Origin: Pseudoalteromonas aurantia 208
GTDB lineage: Bacteria > Pseudomonadota > Gammaproteobacteria > Enterobacterales > Alteromonadaceae
Length of the DNA: 64,000 nucleotides
Reading direction: 5' to 3'
Assembly (NCBI RefSeq): GCF_014858725.1
Contig: NZ_AQGV01000013.1
Span: forward strand, 395,171-459,170
Position 1 is the first letter of the stretch, and each line of letters begins with the position of its first letter. A program made the translations under genes and the position numbers. The notes below the pieces were generated by a model. The model saw only the letters and a program-made list of their open reading frames with translations, did not search any database and had not been told where the DNA came from. Shown here piece after piece: positions 16,587 through 25,098 of the stretch.

Positions 16587-18128
16587 TTACCCGACCTTAC
16601 GTGCTTCTTCCACCGAAGCTTGAAGATATTGGCTAAAACACGGGTTATTAGTCTCATCTTGATACAGGTAGCCAAGTTGAGAGAGGTGTTTATCAAACTG
16701 CTCATATGCATTCGGTGCAATATCAAAAGCAGCCAATACATTCCCCTCCGCGGCACCATGGTTTCTATAATGAAACAAGGTGATATTCCAGTTCGCTCCC
16801 AATGTATCTAAAAAACGAGCCAGTGCACCAGGGTACTCAGGAAATTCGAAACGCAATAAACGCTCTTGCAATAACACAGGCGGCTTGCCACCAACCATGT
16901 AACGTATATGCAGCTTAGCAAGTTCATTATCTGACAAATCTTCTAATGCATAACCTTTCTTTTCAAGCCGCCCTTTAAGGTCGTCTAATTCAATTTGTCC
17001 ACCGCGTAATCCAACACCAACAAAAATTTGCGCTTCTCCTTCACCGGCATATCGATAGTTAAACTCAGTGATTGCACGACCCTCTAGATCATGACAAAAC
17101 TGTTTGAAGCTGCCTTTTTCTTCTGCAATAGTCACCCCAAATAACGCTTCATTTTTAGCGCCTAATGCGGTTCTTTCTGCAATATATCGTAATCTGTCAA
17201 AATTCAAATTCGCGCCTGATAAAACCGCTGCTAAGGTTAGCCCTGCACGATTACTTTGCTCGCTCCATTTTTTTATGCCGGCGACGGACAATGCACCCGA
17301 AGGCTCAGCTATTGCGCGTGTGGCAATAAAGATATCTTGTACCGCGGCACAAATCTCATCAGCACTCACAGTGATAACTTCATCACAAAACTGTTGTGCC
17401 AATCGAAATGTTTCGGTGCCGATCAGTTTCACCGCCACACCATCGGCAAAACTCCCCACCTCCGATAAAGTCACTGGTTTACCTGCCTCCAAAGCAGCTT
17501 TTAAGCATGCGCTTTCCTGCGCTTCAACTCCAATGACTTTAATATCAGGGCGTAACGACTTGATGTATACCGCCATACCTGCCAACAGGCCTCCGCCGCC
17601 AACCGGAATAAATACCGCATCTAATTCATTTAATTGCTGCATTAACTCTCGCGCAACAGTGCCTTGTCCTACAATCACATCTTTATCATCAAAAGGGGGA
17701 ACAAATACCGCTTGTTCTTGTTCTGTTAGCATGTGCGCATGCGTTTGAGCTTCATCAAAATTATGACCATGTAACACCACTTTCGCACCTAAATTACGTA
17801 CTGCATTGACCTTAATCTCAGGAGTCGTCACTGGCATCACAATACACGCTTGATGTCCAAGGTGTGCGGCACTTAATGCAACACCTTGGGCATGATTCCC
17901 AGCAGATGCTGTAACCACCTGACTACCTAGAGGTAATTGCTGTAATTTGTGATATGCACCACGTAATTTAAAAGAGTAAACCGGTTGTTGGTCTTCACGC
18001 TTGAGCCAGATTTTTTGCCCCAAACGTTCTGAGAGTGCACTCATTTCACTTAATTCAGTCACCTTGACTAGTGGAGACATATCAGCTTGAATAATAGCGC
18101 GAAAATAATCTAGCTCTTGTGAAACCAT
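16587..18128 (-). CDS. ilvA: Threonine deaminase, biosynthetic
   Basis: 513 residues. Converts threonine to 2-oxobutanoate, the first committed step to isoleucine. The N-terminal PLP domain has the Schiff-base lysine in YSFKLRGAYHKL (near residue 53), SAGNHAQGVA and the glycine loop PVGGGGLLAGMA. The C-terminal third (about 325-513) contains two ACT-like regulatory modules, which mark the isoleucine-inhibited biosynthetic enzyme rather than the short catabolic TdcB. It is the last gene of ilvGMEDA and starts two bases after the ilvD stop, with GGAG inside the end of ilvD. Confidence 0.97.
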   Translation of the reverse strand: MVSQELDYFRAIIQADMSPLVKVTELSEMSALSERLGQKIWLKREDQQPVYSFKLRGAYHKLQQLPLGSQVVTASAGNHAQGVALSAAHLGHQACIVMPVTTPEIKVNAVRNLGAKVVLHGHNFDEAQTHAHMLTEQEQAVFVPPFDDKDVIVGQGTVARELMQQLNELDAVFIPVGGGGLLAGMAVYIKSLRPDIKVIGVEAQESACLKAALEAGKPVTLSEVGSFADGVAVKLIGTETFRLAQQFCDEVITVSADEICAAVQDIFIATRAIAEPSGALSVAGIKKWSEQSNRAGLTLAAVLSGANLNFDRLRYIAERTALGAKNEALFGVTIAEEKGSFKQFCHDLEGRAITEFNYRYAGEGEAQIFVGVGLRGGQIELDDLKGRLEKKGYALEDLSDNELAKLHIRYMVGGKPPVLLQERLLRFEFPEYPGALARFLDTLGANWNITLFHYRNHGAAEGNVLAAFDIAPNAYEQFDKHLSQLGYLYQDETNNPCFSQYLQASVEEARKVG

Positions 18129-18130
18129 CG

Positions 18131-19987
18131 TTAACTTAACTCCTCTAACTTCGCTAAATCACGTACAGCGCCTTTGTCTGCACTTGTTGCTAACAACGCA
18201 TAGGCTTTTAATGCAGGACTCACAACTCGTTGACGATCCAATGGTTTATAGGCATCTTTTCCTCGTGCCAATTGCTTATCTCGTCGAGCCTGCATTTGCG
18301 TTTCGTCAAGTAACAAATGAATACCTCGATTATGGATATCAATATGGATCAAATCACCATTTTCAACCAGAGCTAACGCGCCGCCACTGGCCGCTTCAGG
18401 GGAAGCATGGCCAATAGATAAACCAGACGTGCCACCTGAAAAGCGACCATCAGTTAATAATGCACAGTCTCTATCTAAACCCATTGATTTTAAATAGCTT
18501 GTCGGATACAACATTTCTTGCATCCCAGGCCCCCCCTTAGGTCCTTCATAACGAATGACTATCACATCCCCTTTTTTAATCTCACCAGCCAAAATGCTAT
18601 CAACCGCATCGTCTTGAGATTCAAATACAACGGCTGGACCTGTAAAATCAAGCATCTCGTCAACAACACCTGCACTTTTTACAATACAGCCATCAGGTGT
18701 TAAATTACCAGAAAGTACCGCTAAACCACCATCGAGTCGAAACGCATGTTCAATGCTACGAATACAACCATTTACACGGTCAGTGTCTAACGTATCCCAG
18801 CGATATGCTTGACTCATCCCCTTCGTGGTTCGAATACCGGCAGGGCCTGCTCGAAAAAATAGTTGTGCTTTTTCATTGTTACTATCCATTGCATCCCACC
18901 GCGTGATCACATCACCTAAAGTGCCACCCGCAACATGTCCTACCGTTAAATCTAAACGATCACCTTTGGCTAATTCATTTAACATACCCATCATGCCACC
19001 AGCACGGTGTACATCTTCAATATGATATTCTTGAGTTGCCGGCGCAACTTTACATAAAAATGGCGTTTTGCGAGAGAGCTCATCGATATGGCTCATATCA
19101 AAATCAACCCCACCTTCTTGCGCCGCTGCCAATAAATGTAATACCGTATTCGATGACCCTCCCATTGCTATATCTAAGGTCATCGCATTCATAAAGGCCG
19201 CTCTATTCGCGATGTTTCGAGGTAATACGGCTTCATTATCTTTTTGATAATAATCATTGCACAGAGCAACTATACGTTTACCTGCCGCTTCATATAATTG
19301 TTGACGATCTTTATGTGTCGCTAACGTTGTACCATTGCCCGGCAATGCCAGTCCAAGCGCTTCTAGTAAACAATTCATTGAATTTGCCGTAAACATGCCC
19401 GAACATGATCCACATGTTGGACACGCTGAGCGTTCAACTTGCTCTGAGTCTTCATCACTCACGGTTGGATCTGCGCCTTTAACCATGGCATCAACCAAAT
19501 CCAATTTGATATCAATATCGGCCAAGCGGGTTTTTCCAGCTTCCATTGGGCCACCCGACACAAAAATCACAGGTATATTCAAACGCAGTGCAGCCAACAG
19601 CATTCCTGGTGTAATTTTGTCGCAATTTGAAATACACACCATGGCATCAGCACAGTGTGCATTCACCATATATTCTACTGAGTCAGCAATTAAATCGCGC
19701 GAAGGTAAAGAATACAGCATGCCACCATGGCCCATTGCGATACCATCATCAATTGCTATGGTATTAAACTCGCGAGGGACGCCCCCAGCATCACGGATGG
19801 TATCCGCCATCAATTCGCTGAGCTGATTGAGATGAACATGGCCCGGAACAAATTGCGTGTAAGAATTTACGACAGCAACAATTGGCTTCTCAAAATCACT
19901 GTCTGTCATGCCTGTTGCACGCCAAAGCGCCCTTGCGCCTGCGCGTTTTCTGCCTTCGGTGGTGGTTTTACTTCTTAACTTGGCCAT
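18131..19987 (-). CDS. ilvD: Dihydroxy-acid dehydratase
   Basis: 618 residues. An iron-sulfur dehydratase making 2-oxo acids for valine, isoleucine, leucine and pantothenate. Conserved cysteines lie in CISNCDKITPGM and ACPTCGSCSGMFTANSMN; the C-terminal TDGRFSGGTSGLSIGHASPEAA motif is complete. ATG at 19987 has AAAGGG upstream. Third enzyme block of the ilv operon; separated from ilvE by 99 bases that contain a small perfect hairpin. Confidence 0.98.
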   Translation of the reverse strand: MAKLRSKTTTEGRKRAGARALWRATGMTDSDFEKPIVAVVNSYTQFVPGHVHLNQLSELMADTIRDAGGVPREFNTIAIDDGIAMGHGGMLYSLPSRDLIADSVEYMVNAHCADAMVCISNCDKITPGMLLAALRLNIPVIFVSGGPMEAGKTRLADIDIKLDLVDAMVKGADPTVSDEDSEQVERSACPTCGSCSGMFTANSMNCLLEALGLALPGNGTTLATHKDRQQLYEAAGKRIVALCNDYYQKDNEAVLPRNIANRAAFMNAMTLDIAMGGSSNTVLHLLAAAQEGGVDFDMSHIDELSRKTPFLCKVAPATQEYHIEDVHRAGGMMGMLNELAKGDRLDLTVGHVAGGTLGDVITRWDAMDSNNEKAQLFFRAGPAGIRTTKGMSQAYRWDTLDTDRVNGCIRSIEHAFRLDGGLAVLSGNLTPDGCIVKSAGVVDEMLDFTGPAVVFESQDDAVDSILAGEIKKGDVIVIRYEGPKGGPGMQEMLYPTSYLKSMGLDRDCALLTDGRFSGGTSGLSIGHASPEAASGGALALVENGDLIHIDIHNRGIHLLLDETQMQARRDKQLARGKDAYKPLDRQRVVSPALKAYALLATSADKGAVRDLAKLEELS

Positions 19988-20053
19988 GTTTAACCCTTTA
20001 ATGTTGTGCGCCGTTACTATATGTACAACGACGACGTTTCCTCATTCCCAATG

Positions 20054-20073
20054 CAGCCACATTACTGTGGCTG
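20054..20073. other. Intra-operon hairpin between ilvE and ilvD
   Basis: CAGCCACA and TGTGGCTG form a perfect 8-bp stem with a TTAC loop in the only sizeable gap of the operon. There is no T-run on the transcribed strand, so an mRNA stability or processing element is more likely than a terminator. Confidence 0.5.
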
Positions 20074-20086
20074 AGCGCTATTCTCA

Positions 20087-21010
20087 CTATTGATTGACGT
20101 ACTCTAACCAACCATTTGTGTCGTCACTTTGTCCTTTTACTAAATCGAAATACGCTTTTTGCAGCTCTTCAGTAATTGGACCGCGTTTCCCATTACCAAC
20201 CTGGATCTGGTCAACGCTGCGAACTGGCACAACTTCAGCAGCTGTGCCCGTCATAAAGAACTCATCAGCTAAATACAATGCTTCACGTGCTATAGACTCT
20301 TCACGTACTTCATAGCCCCTAGCTCGGGCTAGTTCCATGAGTGTGTCTCGCGTTAAGCCTGGTAAAATACACGCCGTTGTTGGTGGTGTGTAAAGTATCC
20401 CTTTTTTAATAACAAATAGATTCTCACCCGCGCCTTCACTTAAACAACCATTGACATCGAGGGCAATACCTTCAACATAGCCATTGCGCTTGGCTTCACC
20501 TGAAATCAATTGTGAAGACAAATAATTACCACCAGCCTTTGCCGCTGTCGGCATAGTATTTGGTGCTAAACGATTCCAAGATGAAATACACACATCAACG
20601 CCATCAGCTAAACTGTCATCACCTAAATATGCGCCCCACTGCATCGCTGCAACAGTGACATCAGCTAAATGCGATTTCGGATTTAACCCTAAACCAACAT
20701 TCCCTAAAAAAGCAAAAGGTCGGATATAAGCATCTTTAAAACCATTCTCGCGTACTGCATCTTTACACGCCTGAATGATCTGCTCAGCAGTAAATGGAAT
20801 TTCCATACGATAAATTTTTGCTGAATCATATAACCGTTGAATATGATCCGTTAAACGAAAAATCGCCGGGCCATTCGGCGTATCATAGGCACGTATTCCC
20901 TCAAACACCGAGCTACCATAATGTAATGCATGGCTAAGTACGTGAGTTGTTGCTTGCTCGTAAGGGATCATTTCGCCGTTATGCCAAATCAATTCCGAAG
21001 TTTTAGTCAT
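20087..21010 (-). CDS. ilvE: Branched-chain amino acid aminotransferase
   Basis: 307 residues, class IV PLP aminotransferase performing the last step of valine, leucine and isoleucine synthesis. Seen: ALHYGSSVFEGIRAY, IRPFAFLGNVGLGLNP, the PLP lysine in AAKAGGNYLSSQLI, and LSEGAGENLFVIKKG. ATG at 21010 with AAGG upstream. It follows ilvM by 34 bases within the ilvGMEDA operon. Confidence 0.97.
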   Translation of the reverse strand: MTKTSELIWHNGEMIPYEQATTHVLSHALHYGSSVFEGIRAYDTPNGPAIFRLTDHIQRLYDSAKIYRMEIPFTAEQIIQACKDAVRENGFKDAYIRPFAFLGNVGLGLNPKSHLADVTVAAMQWGAYLGDDSLADGVDVCISSWNRLAPNTMPTAAKAGGNYLSSQLISGEAKRNGYVEGIALDVNGCLSEGAGENLFVIKKGILYTPPTTACILPGLTRDTLMELARARGYEVREESIAREALYLADEFFMTGTAAEVVPVRSVDQIQVGNGKRGPITEELQKAYFDLVKGQSDDTNGWLEYVNQ

Positions 21011-21044
21011 TTGTAATACCTTGTTCTTTTCTTAATAATTAATT

Positions 21045-21287
21045 TTAAATTGCCTGTTGCTGTAATGAGTGCAAATCAACCGTATGCACTTCAACCAGCT
21101 TACTCAGTTGTGATGTTAATAGATAGATCGGCTTATCACTGTCGACTGTCATTTTGACGTGAAATAACTCGTCATGGCCCTCCATCTCTAACTGAGTCAA
21201 ACGAAACCCTCTGTGACGTGCAACTCGAAGAAAACGCTCGACAGCAATGCCTTGATTTTTAACTGAGATTGTTAGTTGATGTTTCAT
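21045..21287 (-). CDS. ilvM: Acetolactate synthase II small (regulatory) subunit
   Basis: 80 residues, a single ACT-like domain (MKHQLTISVKNQGIAVERFLRVARHRGF) as in IlvM, the short regulatory subunit of acetolactate synthase II. Its ATG overlaps the ilvG stop by four bases (ATGA), which favours equal synthesis of both subunits. Subunits of isozymes I and III differ in length and sequence. Confidence 0.93.
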   Translation of the reverse strand: MKHQLTISVKNQGIAVERFLRVARHRGFRLTQLEMEGHDELFHVKMTVDSDKPIYLLTSQLSKLVEVHTVDLHSLQQQAI

Positions 21288-22933
21288 TGCGCTTTCTCCG
21301 TCATCATTTCATCATTAGCAGCCCCTGGTGGTACCAAAGGCCAAACATTTTCTTTATCGTCTATACATGCATGTACAATATAGGGCCCTGTTGAATTAAC
21401 TAACGCATCTATCGCACTATCCACTTCACCTGCATGAGTAATTGTTTGACCTGGAATACCAAATACAGCCGCTAATTGCACAAAATCAGGGTTATCAGAT
21501 AAATTAGTCTCACTGTAACGCCCTTCAAAAAAGAGTTGCTGCCACTGACGTACCATTCCCAAACGTTGGTTATCTAAGATAACGATTTTCACTGGTAAAT
21601 TATTGCGTCTTATGGTCGCAAGTTCCTGAATGTTCATCATGATAGAACCATCACCCGATACGGTCACAACCATATTCTGTGGACGCGCTATTTGTGCACC
21701 TATTGCCGCAGGTAAGCCAAAGCCCATAGTGCCAGCACCACCACTGCTAAGGTGATTACTTGGGTGACTGAACGTCATATGTTGTGCAACCCACATTTGA
21801 TGCTGACCCACGTCACAACATACCACCCCATCAGTTGGCATTTTCTTACTGAGCTCTTTCAGTAAATACGGCGCAAACACTTTTTCACCAGGGTAATCAT
21901 AACGCCAAGCATGTTGCTGTTTTAGCTGTATTATTGTCCTCAACCATGCTTCATCAGTGACAAAGCACCCAAGTGCCGGTATCGAGGTTTTAAGATCCGC
22001 TATCAAAGAAGCGGCTACCGGCTTACGTTTACCCACTTCCGCTGGGTCTATATCCAAGTGAATAACTTTTGCCTTAGCGGCAAATTTTGCTAGATTTCCG
22101 GTCACTCTATCGTCAAAGCGCGCGCCGATACATACAAGCAAATCACATTCTTGCACCGCAATATTAGCGGCTTGACCACCATGCATACCTAACATACCTA
22201 AATCGTATTCATATTCAGGCAAAACGCTTCCTAGTGCCTTTAATGTCGAGACTGCTGGCATCTGAGTTTTATTCAAAAACTGCATCAACTCAGCTTGCGC
22301 GCCAGCACTTTGCACACCCCCACCCACATAGGCGATAGGACGCTTAGCTTCAGACAGTAATAATTCCGCTTTTTGTACTTCACTATTGAGTAATTCTGGT
22401 AACTTCTCCTCCATTGCAAGCCAAGGCTGAAAGGGGGCCGAGGCAAGCTGGATATCTTTGGGAATATCCACCAGTACTGGGCCCGGACGACCAGACATGG
22501 CTAAGTGCATAGCCTCTTGTAGCACTTCGGCTAAATCTTCGGCTCGCTCAACCATATAACTATGCTTCGTGCATGATAAAGACATACCTAAAACATCAAT
22601 CTCTTGAAAAGCATCAGAGCCAATAGCTGCGGTCGGCACTTGGCCTGTGATTGCAAGCAAAGGTACAGAATCCATCATTGCATCTGCCAATGCAGTGATC
22701 AAATTGGTGGCACCAGGCCCAGATGTTGCAAAACACACTCCCAGTTTCCCTGTACTACGTGCATAACCAACCGCCGCAAAACCTGCACCTTGCTCATGAC
22801 GCGTCAAATAATGCTTCACAGGCGCACCATAAAGGGCGTCGTAGATGGGCATAATTGCCCCTCCGGGATAACCAAAGACTTCTTGAACGCCGTGTTTGGC
22901 AAGTAAGTCGATAAGTAATTGTGCGCCTGTCAT
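21284..22933 (-). CDS. ilvG: Acetolactate synthase II large subunit
   Basis: 549 residues, thiamine-diphosphate enzyme condensing pyruvate with pyruvate or 2-oxobutanoate. Seen: GVQEVFGYPGGAIMPIYDAL with the catalytic glutamate following in RHEQGAGFAAVGYA, SGPGATNLITALADA, and the ThDP motif VSGDGSIMMNIQELATIRRNNLPVKIVILDN. ATG at 22933 is chosen because GGGGAAA lies just upstream and relatives begin at this point; in-frame TTG/ATG codons 12-18 bases further upstream are less likely. The frame is intact, unlike E. coli K-12 ilvG. Confidence 0.97.
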   Translation of the reverse strand: MTGAQLLIDLLAKHGVQEVFGYPGGAIMPIYDALYGAPVKHYLTRHEQGAGFAAVGYARSTGKLGVCFATSGPGATNLITALADAMMDSVPLLAITGQVPTAAIGSDAFQEIDVLGMSLSCTKHSYMVERAEDLAEVLQEAMHLAMSGRPGPVLVDIPKDIQLASAPFQPWLAMEEKLPELLNSEVQKAELLLSEAKRPIAYVGGGVQSAGAQAELMQFLNKTQMPAVSTLKALGSVLPEYEYDLGMLGMHGGQAANIAVQECDLLVCIGARFDDRVTGNLAKFAAKAKVIHLDIDPAEVGKRKPVAASLIADLKTSIPALGCFVTDEAWLRTIIQLKQQHAWRYDYPGEKVFAPYLLKELSKKMPTDGVVCCDVGQHQMWVAQHMTFSHPSNHLSSGGAGTMGFGLPAAIGAQIARPQNMVVTVSGDGSIMMNIQELATIRRNNLPVKIVILDNQRLGMVRQWQQLFFEGRYSETNLSDNPDFVQLAAVFGIPGQTITHAGEVDSAIDALVNSTGPYIVHACIDDKENVWPLVPPGAANDEMMTEKAQ

Positions 22934-22991
22934 TATTTTCCCCATTCCCAATCGTTCAAATTATTACTAAGAAATTTAGCCCTAAAACCAA

Positions 22992-23025
22992 GAAGCCCCC
23001 CGAACTTTTCAGTGCGGGGGGCTTC
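22992..23025 (-). terminator. ilv attenuator
   Basis: GAAGCCCCCC and GGGGGGCTTC (plus-strand 22992-23001 and 23016-23025) form a perfect 10-bp GC-rich stem. On the transcribed minus strand it is followed by a T-containing run (TTGGTTTT). It lies between the leader peptide and ilvG. The 3'-proximal arm (23014-23022) is also complementary, with one bulge, to the GC-rich end of the leader peptide gene (23054-23062), giving the alternative antiterminator. A small TGCTTT-TT-AAAGCA hairpin (23033-23046) lies between them. Confidence 0.88.
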
Positions 23026-23046
23026 TCGTTGATGCTTTTTAAAGCA

Positions 23047-23118
23047 CTAACTCGCCCCCGCGGTAATAATAATTACCACGTTTATAATCACGACTAGAGT
23101 TAGTACTTTTGTTAGCAT
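23047..23118 (-). CDS. ilvL: ilvGMEDA leader peptide
   Basis: A 23-codon reading frame beginning MLTKVLTLVVIINVVIII and ending TAGAS. Of 23 residues, five are isoleucine, five valine and three leucine, so ribosomes stall when those charged tRNAs are scarce. GGTGA lies at ribosome-site distance before the ATG. The gene sits between the operon promoter and the attenuator hairpin, as in E. coli. This is a textbook attenuation leader found in sequence too short for ordinary gene calling. Confidence 0.92.
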   Translation of the reverse strand: MLTKVLTLVVIINVVIIITAGAS

Positions 23119-23191
23119 ACTGAATATCACCAAATTAAATTATTTACGTAACGACAAATCGCTGTTTCTCGACTTGCCTTGTTCTTTTTCT

Positions 23192-23221
23192 ATTAGTAAC
23201 CCGAAGCCCAACCCAAGTCAA
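23192..23221 (-). promoter_or_regulatory. Probable ilv operon promoter
   Basis: On the minus strand TTGACT (23221-23216) and ACTAAT (23197-23192) are separated by 18 bases, giving a start around 23185 and a leader of about 65 bases before ilvL. The -35 is good and the -10 moderate. Confidence 0.5.
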
Positions 23222-23452
23222 CCATAAAAACAATGCTTAATATCAATAAAAAACACTTTGCAAAGGTTTTTTAATCCACAAAAAGCAACCTTTCAAATAA
23301 AAAAACCTTAATTTTACAATTTCTTTTTGTTTTGACGTATTCATATTTTATTTACAACACATTTCATCCTGTAAAAAAATCATATGAAACTTTTATGATC
23401 TACTCAGTATTTTGATTATGATGATACATCACAATCTATTCTAGGGAATACC

Positions 23453-24343
23453 ATGGCAACCTACACTGCTCGCCTTATCGTCATTTTCATCATCGGTTTT
23501 TTATTTCTATTTAGCCACAACGGGCATACAACACCTGCGTTATACAAAATCGAAAAGTCAGGGATCACATCCTATTTATTGGGCACTGTACATGTGGGTG
23601 ATGAATCAATGAAGGGACTTAATCAAATGGTCACTACAGCGATTGATGCCAGCAGTGCTGTCATTGTTGAAGTCAATATTAACAACTTATCACCCCTTGA
23701 AATACAACGTCGCTCAGCACCATTTATGCTACTCACCCCACCTAACAACTTAAAGAATCAACTAAGTAAAAAAAATTATGCCCAATTAAAAACGTATCTA
23801 GCCGAAAAAGAAATCGATATTGCAGTATTTAATCAATATGCACCTTGGGCAGTTATGGTTACAGTATTACAAATGGAATACCAGAAATTAGGGTTCAAAG
23901 ATGATTTTGGCATTGATAAGCAGGTGCTTAACTATGCAAATATGAAACAAAAACCCATCCTTGAATTAGAGACACTAGAACAGCAATTAGCCATGTTTAA
24001 GCGCTTAAGTGCACAAGGTGACAATATGTTAACCGAAACATTCAAACAAATGGGTGATATAGAGCACTACTTTTTAGATTTGATCCGAGCTTGGAAGCAA
24101 GGTGATATGGCCACACTCAGTAAATACTACAATTTAAGCTTTGACGACAGTACTTATGGCAGGTTTAGTGAGCAAGTCATGCTCATTGAACGTAATAATA
24201 ATTGGGTAAATATGTTAACTAAGCAACTGACAAAACAATCTTTATTTATCGCAGTCGGTGCCCTACACCTGCCAGAAAAACACGGCCTAATAGCGCAATT
24301 ACAACAACACGGTTTTACCATTACCAATATTTCAGTAAAATAA
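23453..24343 (+). CDS. TraB/GumN family protein
   Basis: 296 residues with an N-terminal signal or anchor (residues 7-25) and the TraB/GumN (Tiki-like) fold. Two signature motifs are present: SYLLGTVHVGDESM near the N terminus, with the GTxH core, and FIAVGALHLPEKHGLI near the C terminus, with the GAxHLP core. Tiki homologues are metal-dependent proteases, and the conserved histidines and glutamates here fit that. The substrate is unknown; probably periplasmic. Divergent from the ilv operon. Confidence 0.85.
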   Translation: MATYTARLIVIFIIGFLFLFSHNGHTTPALYKIEKSGITSYLLGTVHVGDESMKGLNQMVTTAIDASSAVIVEVNINNLSPLEIQRRSAPFMLLTPPNNLKNQLSKKNYAQLKTYLAEKEIDIAVFNQYAPWAVMVTVLQMEYQKLGFKDDFGIDKQVLNYANMKQKPILELETLEQQLAMFKRLSAQGDNMLTETFKQMGDIEHYFLDLIRAWKQGDMATLSKYYNLSFDDSTYGRFSEQVMLIERNNNWVNMLTKQLTKQSLFIAVGALHLPEKHGLIAQLQQHGFTITNISVK

Positions 24344-24359
24344 GACTCACGCTTTTATT

Positions 24360-24394
24360 ATGCCAAATGTACTGAACGCTCCCACATTTGGCAT
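24360..24394. terminator. Hairpin after the TraB/GumN gene
   Basis: ATGCCAAATG and CATTTGGCAT form a perfect 10-bp stem 16 bases after the stop codon, with a 15-base loop and no T-run. It could terminate weakly or protect the mRNA 3' end. Confidence 0.45.
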
Positions 24395-24483
24395 AGTGAA
24401 GCGCCTGCCTCCAACTTTTGATTTAAACCTTTTCAGCTTATTTCACGTCACACCTTATAAATGCATGAATTGGGGTTTAGAAC

Positions 24484-25098
24484 ATGAAGGCGATTTTACT
24501 TTTAGTGCTTTTAGCAGCCATCAACACGGCAAGCGCCGCTGACAATCATATCATTAAACAGTCTTTTGCAATTGAAGACAGCCAAGTGCTGGAAATTGAC
24601 GTACCAGCCGGTAACTTAGAAATGATCGCCTATGATGGTGAGCAGATTGAAGTATCAGTTGTTTTAAAATCGCAACAACACGGCAATTGGTACCCACACA
24701 CCAACAACCTATCTGATATAAAATTAAAAAGCCAACGCAACCAGAATAAATTGTCACTGTCAATTGATGAGGAAAACTTGCAACAACATTGGCACGTAAA
24801 AGTACCAACTACCTTTCGCTTAGATATCGAAATAGGCGTAGGCAATGTTGATATTGCAGATCTTAGCAATTCCGCTGAGGTTGAGGTTGGCGTGGGCAAG
24901 GTACGCATTGATACCAACGTATCTGATTTTAACTCTGTATCTTTAGAGTCTGCTGTAGGCAACACCAGCTTAATTGGGTTAGTCAACAAAGCTCAACATC
25001 ACAAAAAAGTGATTCACTCTGAGACCATATATCACGGTAAAGGCGCATATAACCTAGAGGTTGAAGTTGGGGTTGGAAATATTAAAGTACGTCATTGA
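24484..25098 (+). CDS. Periplasmic protein with repeated G-V-G-N/K beta motif (DUF4097-like)
   Basis: 204 residues with a signal peptide (MKAILLLVLLAAINTASA). The rest is predicted beta-rich. A motif of the form E-x-G/A-V-G-N/K recurs about every 18-22 residues in the central part and returns at the C terminus (EIGVGNV, EVGVGKV, ESAVGNT, EVGVGNI), as expected for stacked beta-strands of a DUF4097-like solenoid. Function unknown. The 3' end overlaps the convergent histidine kinase gene by seven bases. Confidence 0.65.
   Translation: MKAILLLVLLAAINTASAADNHIIKQSFAIEDSQVLEIDVPAGNLEMIAYDGEQIEVSVVLKSQQHGNWYPHTNNLSDIKLKSQRNQNKLSLSIDEENLQQHWHVKVPTTFRLDIEIGVGNVDIADLSNSAEVEVGVGKVRIDTNVSDFNSVSLESAVGNTSLIGLVNKAQHHKKVIHSETIYHGKGAYNLEVEVGVGNIKVRH

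Noticed and set aside
17104..17748. Long antisense frame within ilvA
   Set aside because: A shadow of a strongly conserved gene on the other strand; Ser/Thr/Pro-rich with no domain.
19335..19826. 163-codon frame antisense to ilvD
   Set aside because: The coding strand is clearly ilvD; no independent evidence for this frame.
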